A program made the position numbers and the translations under genes. From the NCBI RefSeq assembly GCF_016056375.1, contig NZ_JAEDAE010000001.1:682001-746000 (forward strand): DNA of 64,000 nucleotides, written 5' to 3'. The DNA comes from Hymenobacter negativus. GTDB taxonomy: Bacteria; Bacteroidota; Bacteroidia; Cytophagales; Hymenobacteraceae. A model generated the notes under the pieces. That model was not told the DNA's origin. It saw only the letters and a program-made list of their open reading frames with translations, and did not search any database. Every line of letters begins with the position of its first letter. The stretch's first letter is position 1. Positions 26,999 through 35,155 of this stretch are shown here, in pieces.

Positions 26999-27253
26999 TT
27001 ATTGGTAGCCCTTAGGAAACCAGATTCCTCTTACGGAGCAATTGCTCATATTGGGCATCACGTGATTGGGGTCGAGGGTGCTAATGTCAACGTCGCTAAT
27101 GTTTTTAATTAGCAGCAGTTGGTGAAAATCCGAAATGCTACTTCTCAGGATAGTAAAGGCATCATCGTAAGCCCAAGCCGTAATTCCGAAAGAGCGTAGG
27201 AATGGAGATGGAGTAGGCTCCGCGAATTCAAACCAGTAGCGGGTAAGTTTCAT
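26999..27253 (-). CDS. Small conserved hypothetical protein
   Basis: An 84-residue protein starting MKLTRYWFEFAEP at ATG 27253. I recall a widespread family of short Bacteroidota proteins with the same layout: a YWFEF start, GITAWAYDDAFTIL in the middle, then STLDPNHVMPNM and a final RGIWFPKGY. No function is known to me. It has no signal peptide and no catalytic motif is obvious. It is less GC-rich than its neighbours and sits 21 bp upstream of the helicase gene on the same strand, so co-transcription is possible. Longer in-frame extension towards 27430 runs into the divergent AlkZ-like gene and is not credible. Confidence 0.7.
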   Translation of the reverse strand: MKLTRYWFEFAEPTPSPFLRSFGITAWAYDDAFTILRSSISDFHQLLLIKNISDVDISTLDPNHVMPNMSNCSVRGIWFPKGYQ

Positions 27254-27383
27254 TCGTTTCTTGAGCCGCGGCCAGCAGCAATTCGGCTGCAATAAGTGCG
27301 CGCCAGCAAAAGCATTGCCCGGCAAAGGTCGGAGTCTGCGCATAAACTTTGTGATTAGCCCGGCTACCCTAACGTCCACCACA

Positions 27384-28472
27384 ATGACCCATCCCGAAAT
27401 TGCCCGTCTGCGCCTGCTCAACCAGCGCATCAGTGGCGAGAAATGCCCCGACCCGGCCGCCGTAGTGCGCTGGATGGGCGCGCTGCAAGCCCAGGACTAC
27501 GGCCAGGCCGTGTGGGCGGTTGGCCTGCGCACGCTGCGCCCCGCGCTGGCTGCCGTGGAGCAGGCCCTGGCCGATGGGCAGCTCGTGCTCACCTGGCCCA
27601 TGCGGGGCACCATGCACCTGGTGCCGGCCGAAGACGCGGCTTGGATGGTGCGGCTGTTGGCCCCCCGGGTGCTGCGGGGCCTGACTGCCCGCCTACGCCA
27701 GCTGGAACTGGACCAGACCACCATCGAACGCAGCAAAACCGTGTTTTACGAGGCCCTGTGCGGGGGCCGGCGGCTGACCAGAGCCGGGATGATGCAGGCC
27801 CTGGAGCAAGCCGGCATCAGCACGCAGGGGCAGCGCGGCTACCATTTATTGGGCCACACGGCGCAGCTGGGGCACATTTGTTTCGGCCCGCAGCTGGAGC
27901 GGCAGCAAACCTTCGTGCTGCTGGACGAGTGGGTGCCGAATGCGCGAAAATTAGACCGCGAAGAAGCCCTGGCAGAGCTGACCCGGCGCTATTTCCGAAG
28001 CCACGGCCCGGCCACCGTGCACGACTTTGCCAACTGGGCCGGCCTCACCCTGGCCGATGCCCGGCAGGGCCTCGAAGCCGTGCAGCCCGGCTTGGTTTCA
28101 GCAAAAGTGGAAGAGCAACTGTATTGGTTTTCGGCAGAAGAAATGCCGGTTGTTGCTCCCACAAATGCCGTGCAGCTGCTGCCGGGCTTCGATGAATACC
28201 TGCTCGGCTACAAGGACCGGCGGGCGGTGCTGGCCCAGGAGCACGCGGCGAAAGTCGTGCCCGGCGGCAACGGCGTGTTCAAGCCAATGGTGGTAGTGGA
28301 TGGACAAATAGTTGGTACCTGGCAACGGGCCGTTAAAAAGGGCGTGGTGGATGTTGTGGCGAGCTTTTTCGACAAGGCGCTGGAGGCAGACGCCGTGGCC
28401 TGTGCGAGCCGGCAGTACGCCGATTTCCTGGGTTTGCCGCTGGGCGGGTTCCGGGTCGAGTCGAAATGTTGA
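27384..28472 (+). CDS. Winged-helix DNA-binding protein of the AlkZ/YcaQ-like family
   Basis: A 362-residue protein of the HTH_42 family, whose members include the DNA glycosylases AlkZ and YcaQ that remove bulky or cross-linked alkylated bases. The family's catalytic Q-x-Q motif is present as Gln35-Ala-Gln37 in GALQAQDYG. Further landmarks are LTWPMRGTMHLV (about 70-81), RGYHLLGHTAQLG, and the central winged-helix region ending in LLPGFDEYLLGYKDR (about 265-280). ATG 27384 (MTHPEIARLRL) fits the family start. Glycosylase activity is inferred from the motif; the AlkX-like subgroup is an alternative. It is divergent from the small gene at 27253. Confidence 0.85.
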   Translation: MTHPEIARLRLLNQRISGEKCPDPAAVVRWMGALQAQDYGQAVWAVGLRTLRPALAAVEQALADGQLVLTWPMRGTMHLVPAEDAAWMVRLLAPRVLRGLTARLRQLELDQTTIERSKTVFYEALCGGRRLTRAGMMQALEQAGISTQGQRGYHLLGHTAQLGHICFGPQLERQQTFVLLDEWVPNARKLDREEALAELTRRYFRSHGPATVHDFANWAGLTLADARQGLEAVQPGLVSAKVEEQLYWFSAEEMPVVAPTNAVQLLPGFDEYLLGYKDRRAVLAQEHAAKVVPGGNGVFKPMVVVDGQIVGTWQRAVKKGVVDVVASFFDKALEADAVACASRQYADFLGLPLGGFRVESKC

Positions 28473-28557
28473 TAGTCCCAAAACGGCCCCCTTACGCTAT
28501 GCTGCGGGCAGAACGTGTGCGTTCGTCTGGCGCACGTGCAGGGTCGCAGCGTCCACG

Positions 28558-29670
28558 CTACAGGACCTCCAGCTTCTGCCCCTGAATGGCCCGGGCCATC
28601 AGCTCCGGAAACCTGGGCGGCGTGCAGGCGAAGCTGGGAATCTCCAGTGCCGCCAGCTGCTCGGCCACGCGGCGGTCGAAGCTTGGGGCGCCGTCGTCGC
28701 TCAGGGCCAGCAGCACCACGATGTTGACCCCGGCGGCTTTGAGGGCGGCGGCGCGCTTTATCATTTCCTTTTCGTTACCGCCTTCGTAAAGGTCGGTGAT
28801 GAGGACCAGAACGGTATCGGTGGGGCGGGTGATGAGCTGTTGGCAGTAGCTGAGGGCCAGGTTGATATCGGTGCCGCCACCGAGTTGAACGCCGAAAAGC
28901 AAATCCACGGGGTCGTGCAGGTTTTCGCTCAGGTTTACCACCGCCGTGTCGAACACCACCATGTGCGTTTTCACCGCTTTCAGCGAAGCCAGCACCGCCC
29001 CAAACACGCCCGCGTACACTACCGAGGAAGCCATGGAGCCGCTCTGGTCCACACAGAGCACGATTTCTTTCAGGGCCTGCCCCCGCCGACCGAAACCCAC
29101 CAGCCGCTCGGGAATCACGGTTTTGTGCGCCGCCTGGTAGTGCTTGAGGTTGGCCTTGATGGTCGCGCCCCAGTCGATTTCGTGGTAGCGGGGGCGTGGG
29201 TTGCGCACGGCCCGGCTCAGGGCGCCCTGCACGGCCTGGCGCAGCGGGTTGCTAAGCTTCTTTTCCAGCTCGCGCACTACTTTGGTGATGACCTCGCGGG
29301 CGGTGGCTTTGGCCTTCTGCGGCATCACCCGGCTCAAGGACATCAGCGTGCCCACGAGGTGCACGTCGGCCTGCACCGTGCGCAGAATTTCGGGCTCCAG
29401 CAGCAGTTGGTTCAGCCCCAGGCGCGTCATGGCGTCCTGCTGCATCACGGCCACCACTTCGGTGGGAAAATACTCGCGGATGTCGCCCAGCCAGCGGCTC
29501 ACGCGCGGGGCGGAGCCGCCCAGGCCGGCCTTGCGGTCGGCCTTATCGCCGTCGTAGAGGGCAGTGAGCACGTCGTCCATTCGGCCGTAATCGGGCGGCA
29601 TTTGCACGGCGTTTTCCGCATCGGCGGCGCTGCCGAGGACGAGTTTCCAGCGGGAAGAATTTGCGGACAT
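28558..29670 (-). CDS. VWA (von Willebrand factor A) domain protein of the MoxR-associated type
   Basis: A 370-residue cytoplasmic protein. The N-terminal 200 residues are helical; the VWA domain starts near 200 with the MIDAS motif DQSGS (Asp208-Ser212), then GGGTD (the second MIDAS Thr) and LVLITDLYEGG (the third acidic residue). The metal site would bind an acidic peptide of a partner. Its natural partner is the MoxR ATPase at 35150-36238. It is the last gene of a tight trio: the 2H phosphoesterase gene ends 8 bp before its ATG and DUF5682 lies 21 bp further up. The 85 bp downstream (28473-28557) contain a short near-palindrome (ACGTGTGCG / CGCACGT). Confidence 0.9.
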   Translation of the reverse strand: MSANSSRWKLVLGSAADAENAVQMPPDYGRMDDVLTALYDGDKADRKAGLGGSAPRVSRWLGDIREYFPTEVVAVMQQDAMTRLGLNQLLLEPEILRTVQADVHLVGTLMSLSRVMPQKAKATAREVITKVVRELEKKLSNPLRQAVQGALSRAVRNPRPRYHEIDWGATIKANLKHYQAAHKTVIPERLVGFGRRGQALKEIVLCVDQSGSMASSVVYAGVFGAVLASLKAVKTHMVVFDTAVVNLSENLHDPVDLLFGVQLGGGTDINLALSYCQQLITRPTDTVLVLITDLYEGGNEKEMIKRAAALKAAGVNIVVLLALSDDGAPSFDRRVAEQLAALEIPSFACTPPRFPELMARAIQGQKLEVL

Positions 29671-29678
29671 GGCGAGTG

Positions 29679-30398
29679 TTAGGCAGCGGGTGAAAAGGAG
29701 TGGGGGTGAGCCGGTGCCCCGAGCGGAAATCTTCCCAGCAATACGGTATTGCGGGCGCGCTGGTACCAGTCATTGTAAACCAATTCCACCGCGTCAATCT
29801 CAAATGAGCCGATAAAATACGACTGATAATTTGCCAGCTTCTCCAGCAGCCGCGCAGGGTTTTGCAGCGGGCTCCGGAAGCGCAGAACCGTAGAATGGGC
29901 CGTTTGAATGCTGTAGCGCTGGTCGATGGAATGCTGCAATCCAGCGCTGCGGAAAAAGCGGCGCATGGCCGTCCGCAGGTTTTCCAGCCCGTCGCCCACC
30001 GGGAAGCCCTTCACGATAAGGCTGCCCGGCGAGGCCGTTAGCCCTGCAAAGCGTATCGAAAACGGGGCGCTTGATTGCACAATGGTCCGCACGGCGTTTT
30101 GATAGGCGGTTGGGTCAATCAAATCCAGCGTAAAGCCCGGATAGCAGCAAATTATCGACAGAATGGTGACGTGCATATCAGAGGTCGGGTAGTAATACTG
30201 GTTGGGTTCGATGCGCCGAAAATCCGTTAGCATTTCCCCGATGCGCGCCGTGACGGCAGCCGGAGGCCGGGCCAGCAGCGTGATGCCCCGCCGCGTGTCG
30301 AGGGGCGAATCCAGCAGGCTATCCAGCTCCGCTTCGCCCCGGGCCAGCTGGTGCACGGCGGCCTGGCGCATGGCATCGTAGTGGGCAGTCAGGTTCAT
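29679..30398 (-). CDS. 2H phosphoesterase-like protein (2'-5' RNA ligase superfamily)
   Basis: A 239-residue cytoplasmic protein. Two H-x-T motifs are present, His76-Val-Thr (SDMHVTILS) and His168-Ser-Thr (QTAHSTVLR), about 90 residues apart. This is the hallmark of the 2H superfamily, which includes RNA ligases/cyclic phosphodiesterases and nucleotide phosphodiesterases. Each motif lies on a predicted strand flanked by hydrophobic residues, and the loop PFSIRFAGLTASPGSLIVKG (113-132) also fits the fold. ATG 30398 is preferred to a TTG 9 nt upstream. It sits between DUF5682 (21 bp) and VWA (8 bp), so it should be co-expressed. The substrate is unknown; a cyclic-phosphate or nucleotide signal is plausible. 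Confidence 0.78.
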   Translation of the reverse strand: MNLTAHYDAMRQAAVHQLARGEAELDSLLDSPLDTRRGITLLARPPAAVTARIGEMLTDFRRIEPNQYYYPTSDMHVTILSIICCYPGFTLDLIDPTAYQNAVRTIVQSSAPFSIRFAGLTASPGSLIVKGFPVGDGLENLRTAMRRFFRSAGLQHSIDQRYSIQTAHSTVLRFRSPLQNPARLLEKLANYQSYFIGSFEIDAVELVYNDWYQRARNTVLLGRFPLGAPAHPHSFSPAA

Positions 30399-30419
30399 AC
30401 TGAGCAAAGAAAGCAGCCG

Positions 30420-32744
30420 TTAATAACTGCCCAGCAGCACCCGCAGCCCAGGCAGCACCCGCGCCCCGCGTTCCCAGTCAAAATCCTCCGCCTCTGCCAC
30501 GGCCGAAGCCGAGGTGTCAGAGCTGGCAATTTCCAGAATCTGCCGCCGCTCGGGCAGCGAGAAATCGGTGAAGGCCCGGCGCAGCAGTGGCACCACTTCG
30601 CGGAAGGTGTCCTCATTCAGCTCGCCCAGCCAGGTATCGAGCAGGTCGAACAACTCGCGGTGATGAATCAGCAGCAGGCCCGAGCCGCGCAGGAAGCCCT
30701 CAATCCAAGCGGTGGCGTAGTCGGTGGGCTGGGCGGGGGCCAGGGCCAAGCCGAGGGTGACGGCCGTGACGGCGGCATCGGCTTTTTGGGCGTCGAATAG
30801 CAGGCGGGCGGCGGCCCCGGCCAGCAGGCCGTTGGTGGCGGTGTTGCGCTGCACGGCGGCCAGGGCGGCGTACCAGTCGGCTTCGTGCGCGTCATTTTGC
30901 AGCAGCCGAATGGCCTGGTGGGTGGCTTCGATTTGGGCTAGAAGTGGCTTGGCGGCCTCGTAATCGAGGCCAGCGCAGGCGGCGGGCAGGCCGATGCACA
31001 GGCGCGGCACCAGCTGCTGCACCACCCGGGCTACCTGCGCGGTATCGGTGCGGCGCACGTTGCCGTAGCGCAGCACCTGGGCCAGCGGGGGCAGGGCGGC
31101 CAGCAGGTGCGTTACGTCGCGGGTGCCGGCCCCGATGGTTTCGAGCCGGGCCACCAGCGCCGGAATAGCCGGACCCAGGTCGGCACGCAAAGCCTCTTCC
31201 AGCAGCTGGCTCACGGCTTCGAGGCTGATGGCTTCGGCGGCGCGGGCGGTGGCGCGGGCGGCGGCGGCGGTGACGACGGTGTTGCCCCAGCGGCCGGCCT
31301 CAATCACGGCCAGAGCCATTTCGGGCTCCCATTCCAGCGTCCAGATTTCATGGAAAGTACCGCTTTTGCCGGCCACTTTCTCGGGCTCGCCCCAGTTGAT
31401 GTCGAGCAGGCGCAGGCGGTGCAACAGGTGGCTGCGGTCGAGCTGGGCGGGCTGGCGTAGGTCGAGGTCCAGGGTTTTCGAAATGGCTTCGGGCTTGAGG
31501 CGCAGGGTTTTCTGCTGCTGGGCCAGATCCTGCTGCAAGGGCGTGGCGGGCAGGCCGGCGGGCACCTCGCCCAGCTTCACGCCAATCACCAGCTCCTTAT
31601 GCACCAGGGCCAGCGGCTCGGCATAGCCCCCGCCCAGGATGGCCACGGCGGCTTCCTGCAGCTCGTCGATGCCCGGCAGCGCCAGCCCGCGCACGGCGGC
31701 CAGCGCAGCGGCCAGGCGCACGCCCTCAATGGCGTGGGCCGACGACGCATCCACGTCCTGCCCGCGCAGCAGGCGGGTGGCCTGCACCATCCAGTGCGTC
31801 AGCACTTCTTCGCGAGGTTGGGCAAACAACAGCTCGTACCAGGCCGGCGAGAGCACGCCCGCCCCGTAGCCCGAGCTGAACGACAGCCGCTCATAGGTCC
31901 ACGGAATCCAGGTGGTTTCGGTGGGCACCTTTTTCAGGCCCTTCAGGCGGGCTTTGTCTTCCTTTTTGAACAGCTCGGCCTGCAGCACTGGGGCGTGCCA
32001 GGCCCCGCACACCACTGCCACGCGTGGGTAGCCTTGGGCCAGCGTGGCGCGCAGAGTTTCGCGCATAAAGGCTTCGCGAAGCAAGGTTTCCTCGGTTTCG
32101 GGGCGCTTCAGCTCCTCACGCAAGGCCGTCATCATGTCCAGCACCACGGCAAAGGTGTCGGCGTGGCCGGGGGCGTGTTCGAGGTGGGTTTCCCACCACT
32201 GCTCCGAGTCGGTGTAGCCGGCCAGGCGGGCGATGTAGGCCACGGGGTCGGTGTCAACCTCTGCGTTCGCCTCATCCCCCGGCCCCCTCTCCGGTGGAGA
32301 GAGGGAGACGGACAACTCCTTTTCGCCATCTGCTATGGGCTCAATTTCTAATTCGTCAGGCTCCCCTTCGCCACCGGAGAGGGGGCCGGGGGGTGAGACG
32401 TTCGTCAGGATGTCCCGCATCCCGAACCGCAAACTCATTGGCAAATCCATGCAGCGCACATGCGCCCCGTTGCGGGAGCACCACTGCACCGCCTGCCACT
32501 CGGGCGAGAACTCGGCAAACGGCAGAAACGAGGCTTGGCCTTGCTGCTTGGGGTTGTACACCAGCAGGGCTACGGGGGGCAGCAGCTCCGGGTGTGTGGC
32601 GGTGGCCAGGGCGGCTTCGGCATCGGCGGGACACTCCAGCAGCACGATGTCGGGCCGGAAGGCGTCGAGGGCGGCCACTAGGCTGGCGGCGCTGCCGGGG
32701 CCGTGGTGGCGAATGCCGAACAGGCGGAGGTCGGGGGTGGGCAT
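30420..32744 (-). CDS. DUF5682 family protein
   Basis: A 774-residue cytoplasmic protein typically encoded beside MoxR ATPases, VWA proteins and SWIM proteins. The start MPTPDLRLFGIRHHGPGSA is characteristic and resembles a TraB/ChaN-like opening with conserved His residues; LLECPADAEAAL follows. Further on are VVCGAWHAPVL (about 265) and a long helical C-terminal half. Biochemical activity is not established. Residues about 116-158 (VSPPGPLSGGEGEP ... LSPPERGPGDE) are not part of the family pattern: they are the translation of a palindromic repeat inserted in frame (32271-32397). ATG 32744 is the start. It is followed by the 2H gene after 21 bp. Confidence 0.85.
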   Translation of the reverse strand: MPTPDLRLFGIRHHGPGSAASLVAALDAFRPDIVLLECPADAEAALATATHPELLPPVALLVYNPKQQGQASFLPFAEFSPEWQAVQWCSRNGAHVRCMDLPMSLRFGMRDILTNVSPPGPLSGGEGEPDELEIEPIADGEKELSVSLSPPERGPGDEANAEVDTDPVAYIARLAGYTDSEQWWETHLEHAPGHADTFAVVLDMMTALREELKRPETEETLLREAFMRETLRATLAQGYPRVAVVCGAWHAPVLQAELFKKEDKARLKGLKKVPTETTWIPWTYERLSFSSGYGAGVLSPAWYELLFAQPREEVLTHWMVQATRLLRGQDVDASSAHAIEGVRLAAALAAVRGLALPGIDELQEAAVAILGGGYAEPLALVHKELVIGVKLGEVPAGLPATPLQQDLAQQQKTLRLKPEAISKTLDLDLRQPAQLDRSHLLHRLRLLDINWGEPEKVAGKSGTFHEIWTLEWEPEMALAVIEAGRWGNTVVTAAAARATARAAEAISLEAVSQLLEEALRADLGPAIPALVARLETIGAGTRDVTHLLAALPPLAQVLRYGNVRRTDTAQVARVVQQLVPRLCIGLPAACAGLDYEAAKPLLAQIEATHQAIRLLQNDAHEADWYAALAAVQRNTATNGLLAGAAARLLFDAQKADAAVTAVTLGLALAPAQPTDYATAWIEGFLRGSGLLLIHHRELFDLLDTWLGELNEDTFREVVPLLRRAFTDFSLPERRQILEIASSDTSASAVAEAEDFDWERGARVLPGLRVLLGSY
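32271..32397. repeat. Palindromic element inserted in frame inside the DUF5682 gene
   Basis: The 27-bp arms (32271-32297 and 32371-32397; core CCCCGGCCCCCTCTCCGG) have one mismatch and a 73-bp spacer. On the minus strand the arms are read as SPPGPLSGGEG and SPPERGPGDEA. The element has no stop codon in the gene's frame, so the protein stays intact. Confidence 0.85.
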
Positions 32745-32812
32745 GGCGGGGTGGCGGTGGTTGGGCAGGGCTGCAAATGAACAACGCCCCACCCAACCCG
32801 CGCCGCGCCTTA

Positions 32813-33712
32813 CTAAAAATTTTCGGCGATTAGCTCCATATTCATGAGAGCACCGGCCTTGCCCCCGGCGGCCACGGCGGCCGAAACGGCCCGGAAGGGC
32901 GTGGTAGCATCGCCGGCCGCAAACAAGCCGGGCACGTTGGTGCGCTGGAAGTCATCGACCTGCACGTGCCCCATTTCCGTGAAGGCGCAGCCCAACTGCC
33001 GGGGCAGCGTTCCGGCCTGCTCAAACGGCACGCGGGCAAATACGGCATCGCGGGGGTAGGCGGTGCCATCGGCCAATTGGACGGCTTGCAGTTGGCCCTG
33101 GGTGTGGGCAATGCCGGCCAGCGGCGTTTCTTCGACGGTGATGCCGTGGCGGGCCAGCACGTGTTGCTGGGCGGGGCTGAGCGTGGAGGGGCCGTCGGTG
33201 AATAGCGTGAGCTGCGGCGACCAATTGTGAATCAGGCGGGCAAACTCAAAGCCCACGTCGCCGTTGCCGACGACGCCCAGGCGCTGGTCGGCCACCTCGT
33301 AGCCGTGGCAATAGGGGCAGTGAAGCACCGAAATGCCCCAGCACTCGGCAAAACCGGGCAGGGCGGGCAGCAGGTCGATAACGCCGGTAGCCAGCAGCAG
33401 CTTGGGCGCCGCGAAGCTATTCCCAGCCGCCGTTCCAATCTCGAAGCCGCCCGAAACGGCGGTGGCGGTAGTCGCCTCCTCGGCCCGCAATTCGATGCTC
33501 GGGTAGTTCAGCACCTGCTTGATGGCCTGGGCATGGAGGGCGGCCGGCGTGGCCCCGTCCTGGGTGAGGAAGTTGTGGGAATGGGGCGTCTGGCGATTGC
33601 AGGGCCGGCCGGTATCGAGGAGGAGCACGCGGCGGCGGGAGCGGCCCAGGGCCATCGCGGCGGAAAGGCCAGCGTAGCTGCCGCCGATGATAATAGCGTC
33701 GAAATCGGGCAT
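32813..33712 (-). CDS. Thioredoxin reductase-like NAD(P)/FAD-dependent oxidoreductase
   Basis: A 299-residue flavoprotein of the TrxB/AhpF-like group. The FAD-binding loop is IIIGGSYAGLSAA (8-19), the redox motif is Cys132-Pro-Tyr-Cys135 in LHCPYCHGYE, the NAD(P) loop is VVGNGDVGFEFA (about 147-158), and the second FAD contact is GLFAAGDATTPF near the C-terminus. CPYC in place of the CATC of classical TrxB places it among the small-molecule or alternative thiol oxidoreductases. ATG 33712 is the start. It lies between the DUF5682 gene (68 bp) and the AT-rich nuclease-peptidase gene, in the same orientation; a functional link to the MoxR cluster is only suggested by position. Confidence 0.88.
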   Translation of the reverse strand: MPDFDAIIIGGSYAGLSAAMALGRSRRRVLLLDTGRPCNRQTPHSHNFLTQDGATPAALHAQAIKQVLNYPSIELRAEEATTATAVSGGFEIGTAAGNSFAAPKLLLATGVIDLLPALPGFAECWGISVLHCPYCHGYEVADQRLGVVGNGDVGFEFARLIHNWSPQLTLFTDGPSTLSPAQQHVLARHGITVEETPLAGIAHTQGQLQAVQLADGTAYPRDAVFARVPFEQAGTLPRQLGCAFTEMGHVQVDDFQRTNVPGLFAAGDATTPFRAVSAAVAAGGKAGALMNMELIAENF

Positions 33713-33789
33713 AGAAAAGGAGGGAAGCAAACAGCCGCGCTACCGGCGGGCCGTTGGGACGGACGCGGGCGGCCGGCTACCCTTACAGA

Positions 33790-35155
33790 TTGTTTTTGCA
33801 AAAGGCTTGTGCTGCGGCCAATGGGAAAAACTATCCTCTTCTTGTAAGAATATTACCACGATTGATGACCCATCCAAAAAAAGGATTAGAAGTGATAAAA
33901 ACACCTAACGATTTAAGACGATAAATTATTGAGCTTTTGCTTACGCCAAAATAGAGCGCTAAATACGTAACAGTAGGTTGCATAATCTCGGCGGTTAACT
34001 GGCTGGTTGTCTCTAAAAATGAATCCTCGGTTATGGTTAATGCCGATATGCATTTGATATGAAATCAACCGTACTCGAATAGAATTTTCTGGCATTAGAA
34101 GCATTGATGCAAAGACGTTGGCTTGCCATTCAATCCATTGCTTAGGATTCACCAGTCTGTATCTGCCTATTGAAGTATCAAAGGAAGAATCTTCAAAATT
34201 TTGGTATGTCTGCTGATTTATTTTGAGGTTGCTATGAAGTATAAAGTGACCGATTTCATGCGCTAACACGAAAGCAAAACGAGGGGTGTCTACTATATTA
34301 GGCTCTATATAAATTACTTTCTCTTCCAAATCGATATTGCCTAGTATTCGATTGAAATTCACGTCTAGGCCTAACGATGTGCTGGTATTTAATTGCAGCC
34401 CAAATTTTTTAGATAAAAAATCCATGAATCTATCCAAATCCAGTGGCATGCATTTTTGTAATTCTGCGGGTTCGTACTCGATTAGTAAATTATTAGCAAG
34501 TTCTTGAATCCTGACAGGTGTTAAATGTTGTAAACCGTACACTTTTTCGTTGTCAGGTACGAATAGATTTAGGAAAAATAACTGCATCTTGCCCGTGATA
34601 TCAATTTCGAACGACCTTTCGTTTCGGGGCGTATTAACATCTGGCAGTAGGCTAATTCTACGGTCGATTCTTTGTAGAACAATGTTATATCCTTCGGCAT
34701 TAGTTTCAATTAGCATCATGCCATTTGCCCGCGCCACACTGAATGCACCAGATTGAAATGTGCTGTCTGTTATCAGTACACCTTTAACATTTAGGCCAGC
34801 AACTTGACGGATTTTACTCTCAAATTCCTCAACATCATTTACTGGAACTCTGCTTGAGTAACTTTTGCACTCTATAATCCATAGGTATGCATAGGTTTCA
34901 GCGTTGGGAAGCCATACTTCAATGGTCAAATCAAAGATAATATTCTCTCCTCGTTTTTGAGAAAAGTATCCTTTCTTCTTGAATAGCTTTGCTGCACTAG
35001 GCAAAATGCCTAGTTCACCCTTTTGAATTGCTGATTCAATTAATTGATGCGATTTTTCCTCGAAAGCATCTCCCTTAGATACGGTATTCATTATGTTAGC
35101 TTCTGAAAATAAATATACGCTATAAATACTGTATTCGATTCTATAAAACTTACTC
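33790..35155. other. AT-rich island inside the MoxR cluster
   Basis: From roughly 33790 to the stop codon of the MoxR gene at 35150 the base composition is strongly AT-rich, in contrast to both flanks. It holds one gene (33913-35091) plus about 120 bp before and 58 bp after. I see no direct repeats or integrase at the edges. Confidence 0.75.
33913..35091 (-). CDS. Restriction endonuclease-like domain fused to an ImmA/IrrE metallopeptidase domain
   Basis: A 392-residue protein with two domains. Residues about 10-135 look like an Mrr-type PD-(D/E)xK nuclease: Asp54 (IIFDLTIE), Glu74-Cys-Lys76 (WIIECKSYS), and a conserved tail VKGVLITDSTFQSGAFSVA. Residues about 215-360 form an ImmA/IrrE-type zinc peptidase with HEIGH (278-282) and the distal WIEWQANVFASMLLMP. 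ImmA peptidases cleave repressors to switch on mobile or defence genes. The gene is AT-rich unlike its neighbours, and inserted between MoxR and the flavoprotein gene, which indicates recent acquisition. The partner repressor is not visible nearby. Nuclease activity is inferred from the intact motif. Confidence 0.82.
   Translation of the reverse strand: MNTVSKGDAFEEKSHQLIESAIQKGELGILPSAAKLFKKKGYFSQKRGENIIFDLTIEVWLPNAETYAYLWIIECKSYSSRVPVNDVEEFESKIRQVAGLNVKGVLITDSTFQSGAFSVARANGMMLIETNAEGYNIVLQRIDRRISLLPDVNTPRNERSFEIDITGKMQLFFLNLFVPDNEKVYGLQHLTPVRIQELANNLLIEYEPAELQKCMPLDLDRFMDFLSKKFGLQLNTSTSLGLDVNFNRILGNIDLEEKVIYIEPNIVDTPRFAFVLAHEIGHFILHSNLKINQQTYQNFEDSSFDTSIGRYRLVNPKQWIEWQANVFASMLLMPENSIRVRLISYQMHIGINHNRGFIFRDNQPVNRRDYATYCYVFSALFWRKQKLNNLSS

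Noticed and set aside
33913..35091. AT-rich island considered as a prophage or integrative element
   Set aside because: Only one gene; no integrase, tRNA target or direct repeats at the edges.
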